A stretch of 64,000 nt of DNA from assembly GCA_044360075.1 (NCBI GenBank), contig JBIKLA010000018.1:16947-80946 (forward strand), written 5' to 3'. The notes under the pieces were generated by a model, which was not told where the DNA came from, did not search any database, and worked only from the letters and a program-made list of their open reading frames with translations. Shown in pieces: positions 1 to 8,378 of the stretch. Source of the stretch: OMII01 sp947467385 (lineage in GTDB: Bacteria; Bdellovibrionota_C; UBA2361; OMII01). Made by a program: the position numbers and the translations under genes. Each line of letters opens with the position of its first letter. Position 1 is the stretch's first letter.

Positions 1-629
1 GTCAGCGTGACGACGATTGAGAAGTTTTCCGCAGACAGCTCCTGGCCTGGGGGATCGTAGCGGCTTGAGTCGAAGCTCCGGCCGAGCACCTCGTCGATAA
101 CGCCCTGCCTGCGCTTGCGCGCGTTATCCTGCTCTAGTCGTCCAACAAAGATCGCAAGCTTTCCGCCCTGTGGCAGGGATTCCTTGATCAGTTCGCCTAC
201 CATGCGTCCGGCCTGATAGTTATCCATTCCGACGTAGGCGAGGCGATTCGTGTTCGGCGCGTCGGAGTCCTGCGTGATGAGGTTGGTCTGAGCCGCGGTG
301 TCATTGATAAAGCTGGACTGGTTCGCCGAATCGATCAGGCTGATAGCCACTCCGTCAACGCCGCGAATGAGAAGATCCTCAACGATCCTCTTCTGGTCCG
401 CGATGCCCTCAGCGGGCATATGTACCGAGACTCGCACCCCGAGATCCTTGCCAGCCGCCTCGGCACCCGCCTTGGCGATCGTCCAGAATGCAGCGATGCC
501 GTTGGTGATGTAGGCGATGTGGGGACCGCCTTGCCGGGACTGGGGGCTCTTCTTGCAGCCGGCCGAGACCAGCGAGCAGCAGAGCACCGCTGCGACGAAA
601 AGAGAGGGGAGCAGGAGATTTCTTCGCAT
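1..629 (-). CDS. ribose-type ABC transporter substrate-binding lipoprotein (partial, C-terminus off the left edge)
   Basis: The reading frame runs leftward from ATG at 627-629 and leaves the window at base 1, so about 209 residues are visible and the C-terminal lobe is missing. The N-terminus is a lipoprotein signal: MRRN, a hydrophobic stretch, then a lipobox-like SAGC with Cys at about residue 25. The mature part starts with IAYITNGIAAFWTIAKAGAE, and further on has DQKRIVEDLLIRGVDGVAIS and YVGMDNYQAGRMVGELI. This is the pattern of the periplasmic binding protein family for ribose-like sugars (RbsB, Peripla_BP_4). It should sit in the periplasm, lipid-anchored, and feed a sugar ABC importer. 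The permease and ATPase genes would have to lie left of the window. The exact sugar cannot be told. Confidence 0.88.
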   Translation of the reverse strand, partial: MRRNLLLPSLFVAAVLCCSLVSAGCKKSPQSRQGGPHIAYITNGIAAFWTIAKAGAEAAGKDLGVRVSVHMPAEGIADQKRIVEDLLIRGVDGVAISLIDSANQSSFINDTAAQTNLITQDSDAPNTNRLAYVGMDNYQAGRMVGELIKESLPQGGKLAIFVGRLEQDNARKRRQGVIDEVLGRSFDSSRYDPPGQELSAENFSIVVTL

Positions 630-704
630 GGCGCGGATTATGCGTCATTCGGCATGGGAAGTCAGCCGCTTAGTTCGCAGCAGCAGGCCTTGGGCGGAGG
701 CCAT

Positions 705-2501
705 TTAGAGGTTAAATCGTGCTCCCGATGCGGTCATGTATGTAGTCGTCCCTGAGCCGTCATCGAAGAAGGCCCGGGGGTGGGGGGTGCGGGTCGGCCT
801 CGGAGTCTTGGTGGGCCTCGGAGTGCGGGTCGGCCGTCGAGTGGGTCGGGCGGTTGGTGTTCGTGTTGGCCTGCGGATTGGCCGGGGAGTGGGGCGCTTC
901 GTTGGCCTGAGGATTGGCCTGCGGGTAGGCGTGGCCGTCGGTGTCGCCGTCGCGGTTAGCGTTTCAGTCGGCGTGGCGGTTGGGGTGTTCGAGGGAGTAA
1001 CGGTTGGGGTTGGAGTCGGATCTCCTGGGTTCTGGGTCGGAGTCGGAGTCGGAGTGTCTGTGGATGTTGCGGTCGGTGTTGACGTTGCCGTTGGAGTCCT
1101 GGTTGGTGTGGCCGTAGCGGTTGGCGCAGGAATATTTCCCGCGCAGTAAGCCGCTGCCGCAGCGATCACACCCGGACCATTGGCGATCGCTCCGGTTGCG
1201 ACGAGACCGCTCAGCGACGGGTAGCTCGTTCCGGTGAGGAGCACGCTGTTAATAAGCTCCGTGACGGAGAGCGTGCGGTTACACACCGATTGCGCCAGGA
1301 CGAGGAGCCCCGTGATCTGCGGGGCGGCCATTGAGGTGCCGCTTAAGTAGGCGTATTGGTTTGTGGGGTAGGTGGATGCGATGTCGCTGCCGGGAGCGGA
1401 AATATCCACGGTGTTGACGCCGTAGTTTGAGAAATAGGAAAGATCGCCATCGCTCGTGTTTGATGCGACTGCGATGATGTTGCTTGAGTTGTAGCAGGAG
1501 GGGTAGTTCGCGGTAACGTCGGTGTTAGTCGCCGAGTTTCCGGCAGCCGCAACGAAGACAACACCGGCGGTCCCCGCGTACTGAATCGCTGAGAGGAGGG
1601 ACGAGCTAAATCCCCCTCCGCCCCAAGAGTTATTGCTTGCGATGAGGTTGACGCCGCGCTGGCGCATGAGCGAGCCGTAGTCGATGGCCCTGATCGCATT
1701 CGCCGTCGAGCCGCTTCCTGTGGCGCTCAGGAACTTGCCCGCCATGATCTTGACGTTCCATGCAACGCCAGTAACACCGACACCGTTGTTTCCGACCGCG
1801 CCGATCGTCCCCGACACGTGTGTGCCGTGGTATTGATCCTCCATCGGATCCCCATCGTTGTTGCGGAAGTCGTAACCGTAGACGTCGTCGATAAACCCAT
1901 TGGCGTCGTCGTCAATGCCGTTGCCAGCGATTTCGCCCGGATTTTGCCACATGTTGGCAGCAAGATCGGGGTGGTCATACCTGACCCCTGTATCGATCAC
2001 CTGGACCACCACTTCACTTGATCCGGTAGTTGTGTCCCACGCAGTGGGAAGTCCCATTTGAATTGCGCCATACAGACTGCCGAAAGCGGGATCGTTCGGG
2101 GTTGTGTCGAGAGCCTTGACCTCCCAGTTCGGATCGCAACTGACATGCCCCCCGATCAGCTTCTTGAGCTGTCTCACCTTTGCCCGGCGGCACGGATCTG
2201 TCTTGCCTGAAAAAGGAACGGGCGCTTCCTGAGCTGCCTGAACACCGGCGCGAGCGCTTGCAGTGCGCTCCTTGACCAAAATGATTCCATCCATGAGGTG
2301 ATGGGACGATAGCCGAGCGGCACGCAGCGCATCGTTACGATTAAGGTCGGAGTTAATCCGTTTCGCGGCTTGCGATCTTCCGGTCGACTTCAAGATCGCC
2401 CCGGGATACACCTGGCGCACATCGGCCGCAGCGGACGATGCCAGAAGCATCACCACCGTGACCGCCACTCCCAAGATGTGCGCCCTGAGCAGATAACGCA
2501 T
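705..2501 (-). CDS. secreted subtilisin-like serine protease with Thr-Pro-Arg-rich C-terminal tail
   Basis: 598 residues. A Sec signal peptide (hydrophobic core, ASSAAA cleavage site) is followed by a propeptide-like stretch containing YPGAILKSTGRS. The S8 subtilase domain covers roughly residues 130-455. The catalytic triad is legible: Asp170 in VIDTG, His228 in YHGTHVSG and Ser390 in LSGTSMAAP, with an oxyanion AAGNS. From about residue 465 the chain becomes a long run of TPTAT and RPTRTP repeats, a probable extended stalk that becomes basic near its end. The last residues are SGARFNL. The next gene to the right is a paralog in the same direction, so this is a duplicated pair. ATG at 2501 has AAGG about 7 bases upstream. 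Likely an exported or surface protease; substrate unknown. Confidence 0.92.
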   Translation of the reverse strand: MRYLLRAHILGVAVTVVMLLASSAAADVRQVYPGAILKSTGRSQAAKRINSDLNRNDALRAARLSSHHLMDGIILVKERTASARAGVQAAQEAPVPFSGKTDPCRRAKVRQLKKLIGGHVSCDPNWEVKALDTTPNDPAFGSLYGAIQMGLPTAWDTTTGSSEVVVQVIDTGVRYDHPDLAANMWQNPGEIAGNGIDDDANGFIDDVYGYDFRNNDGDPMEDQYHGTHVSGTIGAVGNNGVGVTGVAWNVKIMAGKFLSATGSGSTANAIRAIDYGSLMRQRGVNLIASNNSWGGGGFSSSLLSAIQYAGTAGVVFVAAAGNSATNTDVTANYPSCYNSSNIIAVASNTSDGDLSYFSNYGVNTVDISAPGSDIASTYPTNQYAYLSGTSMAAPQITGLLVLAQSVCNRTLSVTELINSVLLTGTSYPSLSGLVATGAIANGPGVIAAAAAYCAGNIPAPTATATPTRTPTATSTPTATSTDTPTPTPTQNPGDPTPTPTVTPSNTPTATPTETLTATATPTATPTRRPILRPTKRPTPRPIRRPTRTPTARPTRRPTRTPRPTKTPRPTRTPHPRAFFDDGSGTTTYMTASGARFNL

Positions 2502-2667
2502 AAAAGAACCTTATAATGCATGTCGGAAGGATCTCCAGAAAAGTTGAGCCTTTAAGTTGCTTTTCTGGTCGATCAACAAAGCCAATGAAAAAGGAGATGT
2601 GGCGCTATTCCGGCACAACGATCATGCAAGTAGGGGGGGAGGGGCGGCAACCGGGCGTTGAATGGCC

Positions 2668-4773
2668 CTAGAGGCTAAATCGGGTCCTGTACTTCTCGTC
2701 GTACGACTCAGGAAAGGTCGGCTGAGGGGTTGCCGTTGGCGTTGCAGTCCGCGTCGGCGTCGCAGTTTTGGTTGGTCTGGGCGTGAAAGTTGGCGTCGCA
2801 GTTTTGGTTGGTCTGGGCGTGAAAGTTGGCGTCACAGTTCGGGTCGGGGTGCTGGTGGGGGTCGCAGTTCGGGTCGGGGTGGCCGTGCGGGTCGGGGTGG
2901 CCGTGCGGGTCGGGGTGGCCGTGCGGGTCGGGGTGGCCGTGCGGGTCGGTGTGGCGGTGCGCGTTGGAGTAGCCGTGCGGGTAGGCGTAGGGGTGCGCGT
3001 CGGCCTTTTCGTTCGGGTCGGGAAAGCCGTAGCCGTGGGTGAGCTTGTCGGGGTAATCGTCAGCGTCGGGGAGGGCGTATCGGTCGGATACGGAGTCGCT
3101 GTAAGATCCGGAGGAAGGGTTGGAGTGGCGGTCGGCATAGCCGTAGGCGTTGAGGTCGGCGTGACCGGGCTCGGAGGGGTTGTTGGGGTCGGAGATCCGC
3201 TGCTGCATGCGCTTGCGGCTGCCAGCACGACCCCGAGCCCGTTGGCGATCGCCGAAGTCGCCACCTTGCCGCTTAGCGAGGGATAGACCGTCCCGGTTTT
3301 GAGGACGCTGTTCATCAGCTCCTGAACGGAGAGCCGACGGTTGCACACCGACTGAGCCAGGGCCAGGAGGCCGGTGATCTGGGGGGTCGCCATGGATGTT
3401 CCGCTCAGGAACGAATAGTTGCTTGGTGGATAGCTTGAGAGAATCGACACGCCCGGAGCGGATATATCAACCGTGGTCGCGCCGTAGTTTGAGAACGAGG
3501 CGAGGTTGCCGCTTGAGTCGTTCGCTGCAACCGAAATGATGTTGCTTGCGCTGTAGCACGACGGGTAGTTCGCCGTTACGTCTGTGTCCATTCCCGAGTT
3601 TCCGGCAGCCGCGACAAAGACGATACCGGCATCTCCTGCAGCCTGAATCGCGGCGAGCAGAGCCGCATTAAAGCCTCCTCCTCCCCACGAGTTGTTGCTG
3701 GCCACGAGGTTCACGCCTCGGCTCTTCATGACGGTTCCGTAGTTGATGGCCTTGATTGCGTTCGATGTGCTTCCGCTGCCGGTCGCGCTGAGAAACTTTC
3801 CGGCCATGAGCTTCACCTTCCATGCCACTCCGGTTACGCCAGCGCCGTTATTGCCGACCCCTCCGATCGTTCCCGCCACGTGCGTGCCGTGGTAGTGGTC
3901 ATCGAGCGGGTCACCTGAGTTCGTGATGGCGTTGATGCCGTAGATGTCATCGACGTATCCATTGGCGTCGTCGTCGATGCCGTTGCCTGCAATCTCGCCC
4001 GGATTCCGCCACATGTTGGCCGCCAGGTCGGGGTGTGAGTAGTAGATGCCCGTGTCGATAATCTGCACGACCACGGTGTTCGAGCCGGTCGTGATGTCCC
4101 ATGCTGCGGGCAGCTGCATCTGGGGCGCGCCGTAGAGGTAGCTATAAAGCGAGTCGTTTGGAGTGGTGTCGGTCGCCTTAACCTCCCAGTTCGGAGTGCA
4201 GGTAACATGGCCGCCGATCTCCCTCATGATCCGCCGTATCTTTGCCCGCCGACATGGGTTCGTTGCCCCAGAGAATGCCACCGGCGCGTCGCCAGCGCCT
4301 GCTGCCTGAGCAGCAGCCCTGCGGGATGAGGCCTCGTGCACCAGCACGACTCCGTTCATGAGCTTCGTTGACTTAAGACCAGCCGTGCGGAGCGATGAGG
4401 TCGTCGCAAGGTTGGAATTAACGCTGGTTGCGGCGGCCGTGCTGCCGGTCGACTTGAGGACCGCGCCCGGGTAGACGAACTTCTCACTCTCAGCCCAGGC
4501 CGCAGCCGAGTCGAGCGTGCTGGTCGCTACGGCCAGCGTCTCAACGACAACCGCCAGAGCCTGAAAGATATGGCGAAACTGCGAGCCCGTCACAACTGTT
4601 ACCCAGGTAGATGAACGGCACTTCGCTGAAGAGTTTGAGTTGTTTGTTTGGGTATTTTGTTGATTTTCAACATTCGCGTTGAAAGGAGTGAGGAGGGGGT
4701 ATCTAAACTGCATACGACTTTTCCCTATACGCCACAGAGTCTCTACCCCCTCCCTGGGCAATAGCCGCGCCAT
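2668..4773 (-). CDS. secreted subtilisin-like serine protease, paralog of the preceding gene, with repeat-rich tail
   Basis: Up to 701 residues. It matches the neighbouring subtilase through the propeptide (YPGAVLKSTGS), the triad blocks IIDTG, YHGTHVAG and LSGTSMATP, and the AAGNSG oxyanion region. The first 60 residues of the longest frame are not signal-like. Alignment with the paralog instead puts the signal peptide just after GTG at 4593 (VTGSQFRHIFQAL...AAAWA), so the true start may be 4593; ATG at 4713 with AGGGA upstream is a third option. The tail is Thr-Pro-Arg rich and built from near-identical 18-bp units (TPTRTA) plus a 36-bp duplication. It ends EKYRTRFSL, resembling the ARFNL end of its paralog. 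Catalytic residues look intact. Family is certain, start is not. Confidence 0.9.
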   Translation of the reverse strand: MARLLPREGVETLWRIGKSRMQFRYPLLTPFNANVENQQNTQTNNSNSSAKCRSSTWVTVVTGSQFRHIFQALAVVVETLAVATSTLDSAAAWAESEKFVYPGAVLKSTGSTAAATSVNSNLATTSSLRTAGLKSTKLMNGVVLVHEASSRRAAAQAAGAGDAPVAFSGATNPCRRAKIRRIMREIGGHVTCTPNWEVKATDTTPNDSLYSYLYGAPQMQLPAAWDITTGSNTVVVQIIDTGIYYSHPDLAANMWRNPGEIAGNGIDDDANGYVDDIYGINAITNSGDPLDDHYHGTHVAGTIGGVGNNGAGVTGVAWKVKLMAGKFLSATGSGSTSNAIKAINYGTVMKSRGVNLVASNNSWGGGGFNAALLAAIQAAGDAGIVFVAAAGNSGMDTDVTANYPSCYSASNIISVAANDSSGNLASFSNYGATTVDISAPGVSILSSYPPSNYSFLSGTSMATPQITGLLALAQSVCNRRLSVQELMNSVLKTGTVYPSLSGKVATSAIANGLGVVLAAASACSSGSPTPTTPPSPVTPTSTPTAMPTATPTLPPDLTATPYPTDTPSPTLTITPTSSPTATAFPTRTKRPTRTPTPTRTATPTRTATPTRTATPTRTATPTRTATPTRTATPTRTATPTSTPTRTVTPTFTPRPTKTATPTFTPRPTKTATPTRTATPTATPQPTFPESYDEKYRTRFSL
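2756..2827. repeat. perfect 36-bp tandem duplication in subtilase tail
   Basis: Two identical 36-bp units, 2756-2791 and 2792-2827, each starting GGCGTCGCAGTTTTGGTTGG on the plus strand. They encode a 12-residue Thr-Pro-rich unit (containing TFTPRPTKTA) in the protease tail. Confidence 0.9.
2862..3000. repeat. 18-bp tandem repeat array in subtilase tail
   Basis: About seven units of an 18-bp motif (GTGCGGGTCGGGGTGGCC on the plus strand). The copies at about 2880-2950 are identical and the copies to the right are degenerate. Each unit encodes TPTRTA on the minus strand. The array is in frame, so copy-number change would lengthen or shorten the stalk without a frameshift. Confidence 0.85.
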
Positions 4774-5067
4774 GGTTATATTCCCAAGGCCCTATGGGAG
4801 GTTGGCGAGGCACGCTGGTCGCCATGAGAAGCGCGCTACCGCACGGCTACGCAAATCGTAACCACCCCCGCCACAGCCGTCCCCACGAAGTCCCTCCACG
4901 AAGTCCCCACGAAGTCTCAGGGAATTCGTGATCGCCGCGCTGGGGGTTTCTGGGACTAACACCGCGGTTTAGCTGATGGGCGGGCTTCCTGTTGGTGGGG
5001 AGGCTAAAGCCTCGCCCCTGGAAGGCTTCAACCCCTTGACCTCGTTAAAATTATGTCGACCGATTCC
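4774..5067. other. intergenic region with short direct repeats and a REP-like palindrome
   Basis: No gene is seen between the subtilase and hemC. The region holds three copies of CCACGAAGTC (4883-4892, 4896-4905, 4907-4916). At about 4997-5017 there is a GC-rich palindrome (GGGGAGGC, TAAA, GCCTCGCCCC) that can fold into a 5+3 bp stem with one bulged G. It has no following T-run, so it resembles a REP-like element more than a terminator. Confidence 0.45.
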
Positions 5068-5096
5068 TCGACACATGCTTCGGCTTGACCTATAGT
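5068..5096 (+). promoter_or_regulatory. sigma70-type promoter for the hem operon
   Basis: The -35 box TCGACA (5068-5073) and -10 box TATAGT (5091-5096) each match the consensus at 5 of 6 positions and are separated by 17 bp. Transcription would start near 5103, about 18 bases before the hemC ATG. Confidence 0.55.
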
Positions 5097-5120
5097 CGCC
5101 ACCTTGTTCGTGGTACCGGC

Positions 5121-6059
5121 ATGAGAGAACGGCTAGTCATTGGTACGCGCAAAAGCGCGCTTGCATTGTGGCAGAGCAGCTTCATCAAGGAGGCGCTCCA
5201 GGGCCTCTTTCCCGGTCTGCATGTCGACCTTAAGCACATCATCACCTTAGGGGACAGGACCCAGGACACCAACGCCGCCATTCCCGAAATTGGTGGCAAA
5301 GGCCTCTTTACGGCCGAGCTTGAGGAGGCCCTCTTGGCGCACGAGATCGACCTTGCGGTGCACTCGCTTAAGGACCTTCCGACTGTTTTGGCACCGCAGT
5401 TCTCCATTGGCGCAATCCCAGCGCGAGGCCCGGCAGACGACGTTTTCATCTCGCGCTCGGGCAAGCGACTAGAGGAGCTGCCCGCTGGATCTGCAGTGGG
5501 CACATCCAGCCTCCGCCGGTCGTCCCAGATATTGCATCACCGTCCCGATCTGCGGGCGCTGCACATCCGCGGCAACGTCGACACCAGGCTGCGCAAGCTG
5601 CGGGCCGCGGGGGGGGAATACGACGCCATCGTCCTAGCCCGCGCCGGCATAGTGCGGCTGGGGCTTGAGAGAGAGATTACGCACGCTATCTCGCTTGAGG
5701 AGATGCTTCCAGCGCCGGGGCAGGGTGCCTTGGCGGTAGAGTGCCGGGCTGAAGACAGTGAGCTGCTCGGAATGCTCTCGAAGATTCACGATCCTTCTAC
5801 GGCGGCCGAGACAACGGCCGAGCGCGCCTTCCTGCGCGAACTTGGTGCCGGATGTAACACGCCGGTTGCGGCGCTTGCGACGGTCGAGAGCAGCGGCTCC
5901 TCACGCGAGATAGCCTTTCGCGGCCGATGCCTCTCTCCGCGCGGGACGGACCTCGTTGAGGTGAGCGGAAGCGCTCCCGCTGGTGAGGCCGAGGCCCTCG
6001 GCATAACGATGGCTCACCAAGCCATGTCCCGAGGATTTAAGCGCCTTTGCGCCTCGTAG
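5121..6059 (+). CDS. hemC: hydroxymethylbilane synthase (porphobilinogen deaminase)
   Basis: 312 residues from ATG 5121, a normal length for the family. An upstream ATG at 5085 would add twelve residues but lies inside the predicted promoter. The protein begins RERLVIGTRKSALALWQ, the classic HemC N-terminus. It contains HSLKDLPT, GTSSLRRSSQI and RGNVDTRL, and the dipyrromethane-cofactor cysteine in ELGAGCNTPVAA. It joins four porphobilinogen molecules into hydroxymethylbilane in the cytoplasm. It is the first gene of a rightward run with hemD, serS, hemE, hemX-like and hemA. No damage or odd composition is seen. Confidence 0.97.
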   Translation: MRERLVIGTRKSALALWQSSFIKEALQGLFPGLHVDLKHIITLGDRTQDTNAAIPEIGGKGLFTAELEEALLAHEIDLAVHSLKDLPTVLAPQFSIGAIPARGPADDVFISRSGKRLEELPAGSAVGTSSLRRSSQILHHRPDLRALHIRGNVDTRLRKLRAAGGEYDAIVLARAGIVRLGLEREITHAISLEEMLPAPGQGALAVECRAEDSELLGMLSKIHDPSTAAETTAERAFLRELGAGCNTPVAALATVESSGSSREIAFRGRCLSPRGTDLVEVSGSAPAGEAEALGITMAHQAMSRGFKRLCAS

Positions 6060-6145
6060 CTCTGCAGAAGCGCTCATAAGCCCGTAATTCCTGGACGTGC
6101 AGCGCTCTTCAATCGTACCCTTAAGGAAGGAGGCAAGAGCAGCCA

Positions 6146-6961
6146 GTGGCCGCCATAAAAATACTACCGACAGCGATTATTACCCGCCCTGAGGGAGCCT
6201 ACGCAGGTGCAGACAAGTTGCGGGCTAAGCTTGAGGGGATCGGCTTCAAGTCCGAGCTCCTGCCGGTTTCCAAGGTAGAGCAGCTCAACCTTACTGCCGA
6301 AGCGAAGGACCTTGTGCGCCAAGCCTTTGCAGCGCGTGAGCAATGGCTCGCCTTCTTAAGCCCCTCGGCGGTCTTCGTCTTTAAGAACCTCCTCTCCCGC
6401 ATCATGCACTCTGAGAAGATTCCGCCCTCGATATCGCTTGCGGCGCAGGGCAAGGGGACTGCTGATGCCATTAGCGCCTGCTTCGGGCGCAAGCCGGACT
6501 TCATGCCAACGGTCTTTGTGGCCGAGGAGTTCGCCGCTGAATTTGCAAACTTCATCGCTGATGATTCCTCCATTCTTGTGCCGCAATCAGCGGATGGTCG
6601 CGATGTTTTCGGCCCGATTCTTCGGGCACGGGGGTTTTCGGTTGAGACCATCGACACGTACTGTCTTGTGGATGCTCCGCTCAGCGACGAGCTGCGCAAG
6701 CGCATGCAGGAGCTCGCTGGAATGGGCTCCTACATCATTTTTATGAGCCCCTCTGCGGTGAGGGCCGTTGCGAGGGCGTTTAAGGATTATCGCCCGGCTC
6801 TTGAGGCGCTGCGCATCGTGTCGGTTGGGCCGATCACGTCGCAAGCCGTTCGGGAGAGTGGACTTGAGGTTTTCGCCGAAGCAATTGAGAACTCCGAGGA
6901 CGGCGTCATCGCTGAGCTTGCAAAGGTGGCAGAGGGCGCAGATCGCGCGAAGGGAACTTAG
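6146..6961 (+). CDS. hemD: uroporphyrinogen-III synthase
   Basis: 271 residues from GTG 6146, preceded by a strong purine-rich site (AAGGAAGGAGG, about 6123-6133). HemD proteins diverge strongly. The call rests on the two-lobe pattern ITRPEGAYAG at the start, FLSPSAVFVFKNLL and FMSPSAVRAVARAF in the two halves, and the closing VSVGPITSQAVRESGL, together with its place directly after hemC. It closes hydroxymethylbilane into uroporphyrinogen III with inversion of ring D. The C-terminus ends in a short charged extension. The 86-base gap to hemC holds no obvious terminator, so co-transcription is likely. Confidence 0.9.
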   Translation: MAAIKILPTAIITRPEGAYAGADKLRAKLEGIGFKSELLPVSKVEQLNLTAEAKDLVRQAFAAREQWLAFLSPSAVFVFKNLLSRIMHSEKIPPSISLAAQGKGTADAISACFGRKPDFMPTVFVAEEFAAEFANFIADDSSILVPQSADGRDVFGPILRARGFSVETIDTYCLVDAPLSDELRKRMQELAGMGSYIIFMSPSAVRAVARAFKDYRPALEALRIVSVGPITSQAVRESGLEVFAEAIENSEDGVIAELAKVAEGADRAKGT

Positions 6962-7018
6962 CCAAGCATTCCGCTATCCTAGCCTCCGCAGGCGGGCGCT
7001 TTCCGGGAGTCCCCCTCC

Positions 7019-7047
7019 TTGAAAAAAAGGCTATCCTTGGCTAGTGT
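7019..7047 (+). promoter_or_regulatory. possible promoter for serS
   Basis: TTGAAA (7019-7024, 5 of 6 matches) lies 17 bp before TAGTGT (7042-7047, only 3 of 6). It could give serS an internal start within the heme gene run. The -10 box is weak. Confidence 0.3.
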
Positions 7048-7082
7048 AAGACCTTGAAATCTTGGGTGTTACGGAGTCCTAC

Positions 7083-8363
7083 ATGATCGACCTTCACGAC
7101 CTACGCGAGCGGCCGGATGAGTATCAACACGCGTGCGAGGTAAAGCGCATCAAGCTCGATATCAAGGCCTTCCTTCAGCTCGATGCAGAGTACCGAAAGG
7201 CGCGCAGCGATGTGGAATCAATGCGCGCTGAGCAGAACGCCGTAAGCAAAGAGATCCCAAAGCTCTCTGGCGGCGAGAAGGACGCGAAGCTCGCACAGAT
7301 GAAGGTGCTGGCGGAGAAGCTTAAGGAGGGTGGGGCAGCCCTTAAGGAGCTTGAGGAGCGCTTCAACAAGCAGCAGCTCTTGGTGCCGAGCATCCCACTC
7401 CCGCAGGTTCCTGTCGGAAAGGACGACACCGAAAACAAGCCCGTTCGCACATGGGGCGAAATCTCATCCCCGTCGTTTGAGCTCCGTGATCACGTTCGTC
7501 TAGGCAAGGAGCTCGACCTGTTTGACATTGAGCGCGGCGTGAAGGTCGCAGGTGCACGCAGCTACTTCCTCAAGGGAGACGGCATGCGGCTTCAGCACGC
7601 CATGATGAGCCTCGCGCTGGACGTACTGCACAAGGCCGGCTACACGCTCTTTGACCCGCCCCATATCGTTAAGTACGAAGCGATGGTTGGAACCGGCTAC
7701 TTTCCTGGTGGCGAGGAGATGGCGTACCACCTCGACGAGCGCGATGACGGGTTCCACCTCATCGGAACCTCTGAGGTGCCTGTCGCCTCGTACCACTACG
7801 ACGAGATCGTGTCACTCGACGAGCTTCCAAAGCGCTACGCCGGGTACTCGCCGTGCTACCGCCGTGAGGCTGGCGCCTATGGCAAGGACACGACAGGACT
7901 GTATCGTGTGCACCAGTTTTACAAGGTTGAGCAGGTTATCTTCTGCAAGGCAGACCAAGAAGAGAGCATGCGTTTGCACGCAGAGATCCTCGGCAATGCC
8001 GAGAAGGTGATGCAGCTCCTGGAGCTCCCGTACCGCGTCGTTGACGTGTGCACGGGCGACATGGGTCAAGGGCAGGTGTACAAAAACGATATCGAGGCGT
8101 GGATGCCCTCGCGCAAGGCGTACGGAGAGACGCACAGCTGCTCGTCGTTCTACGACTTCCAGGCGCGACGGCTTAATACCCGCTACAAGGACACAAACGG
8201 AAAGAACGTGTTTTGCTACACGCTCAACAACACCTGTGTTGCGTCGCCGCGAATCTTCATCCCGCTCCTCGAGAACCACCAGAATGCTGACGGCTCGGTG
8301 ACGATCCCGAAGGCGCTCCGGCCGTACATGGGCGGGCAAGATATCATTGCGCCAAAGCGCTAG
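7083..8363 (+). CDS. serS: seryl-tRNA synthetase
   Basis: 426 residues from ATG 7083, the standard bacterial length and start (MIDLHDLRERPDEY). Residues about 25-105 form the long coiled-coil arm that holds tRNA-Ser. Class II motif 2 is SPCYRREAGAYGKDTTGLYR, followed by VHQFYKVEQ. Motif 3 includes NNTCVASPR and the final KALRPYMGG. The CSSFYDFQARR segment completes the active site. It charges tRNA-Ser with serine in the cytoplasm. Its place between hemD and hemE is unusual in function but the gene looks intact; hemE follows 15 bases after its stop, so these two are surely co-transcribed. Confidence 0.97.
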   Translation: MIDLHDLRERPDEYQHACEVKRIKLDIKAFLQLDAEYRKARSDVESMRAEQNAVSKEIPKLSGGEKDAKLAQMKVLAEKLKEGGAALKELEERFNKQQLLVPSIPLPQVPVGKDDTENKPVRTWGEISSPSFELRDHVRLGKELDLFDIERGVKVAGARSYFLKGDGMRLQHAMMSLALDVLHKAGYTLFDPPHIVKYEAMVGTGYFPGGEEMAYHLDERDDGFHLIGTSEVPVASYHYDEIVSLDELPKRYAGYSPCYRREAGAYGKDTTGLYRVHQFYKVEQVIFCKADQEESMRLHAEILGNAEKVMQLLELPYRVVDVCTGDMGQGQVYKNDIEAWMPSRKAYGETHSCSSFYDFQARRLNTRYKDTNGKNVFCYTLNNTCVASPRIFIPLLENHQNADGSVTIPKALRPYMGGQDIIAPKR

Positions 8364-8378
8364 AACCAGGAGGTAGTA

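Noticed and set aside
736..1149. Val/Gly-rich plus-strand frame, and similar ones at 2662-3286
   Set aside because: Reverse-strand reading of the Thr-Pro repeat DNA of the subtilases.
4997..5017. Terminator between subtilase and hemC
   Set aside because: Strong stem but no T-run on either strand; listed as REP-like palindrome.
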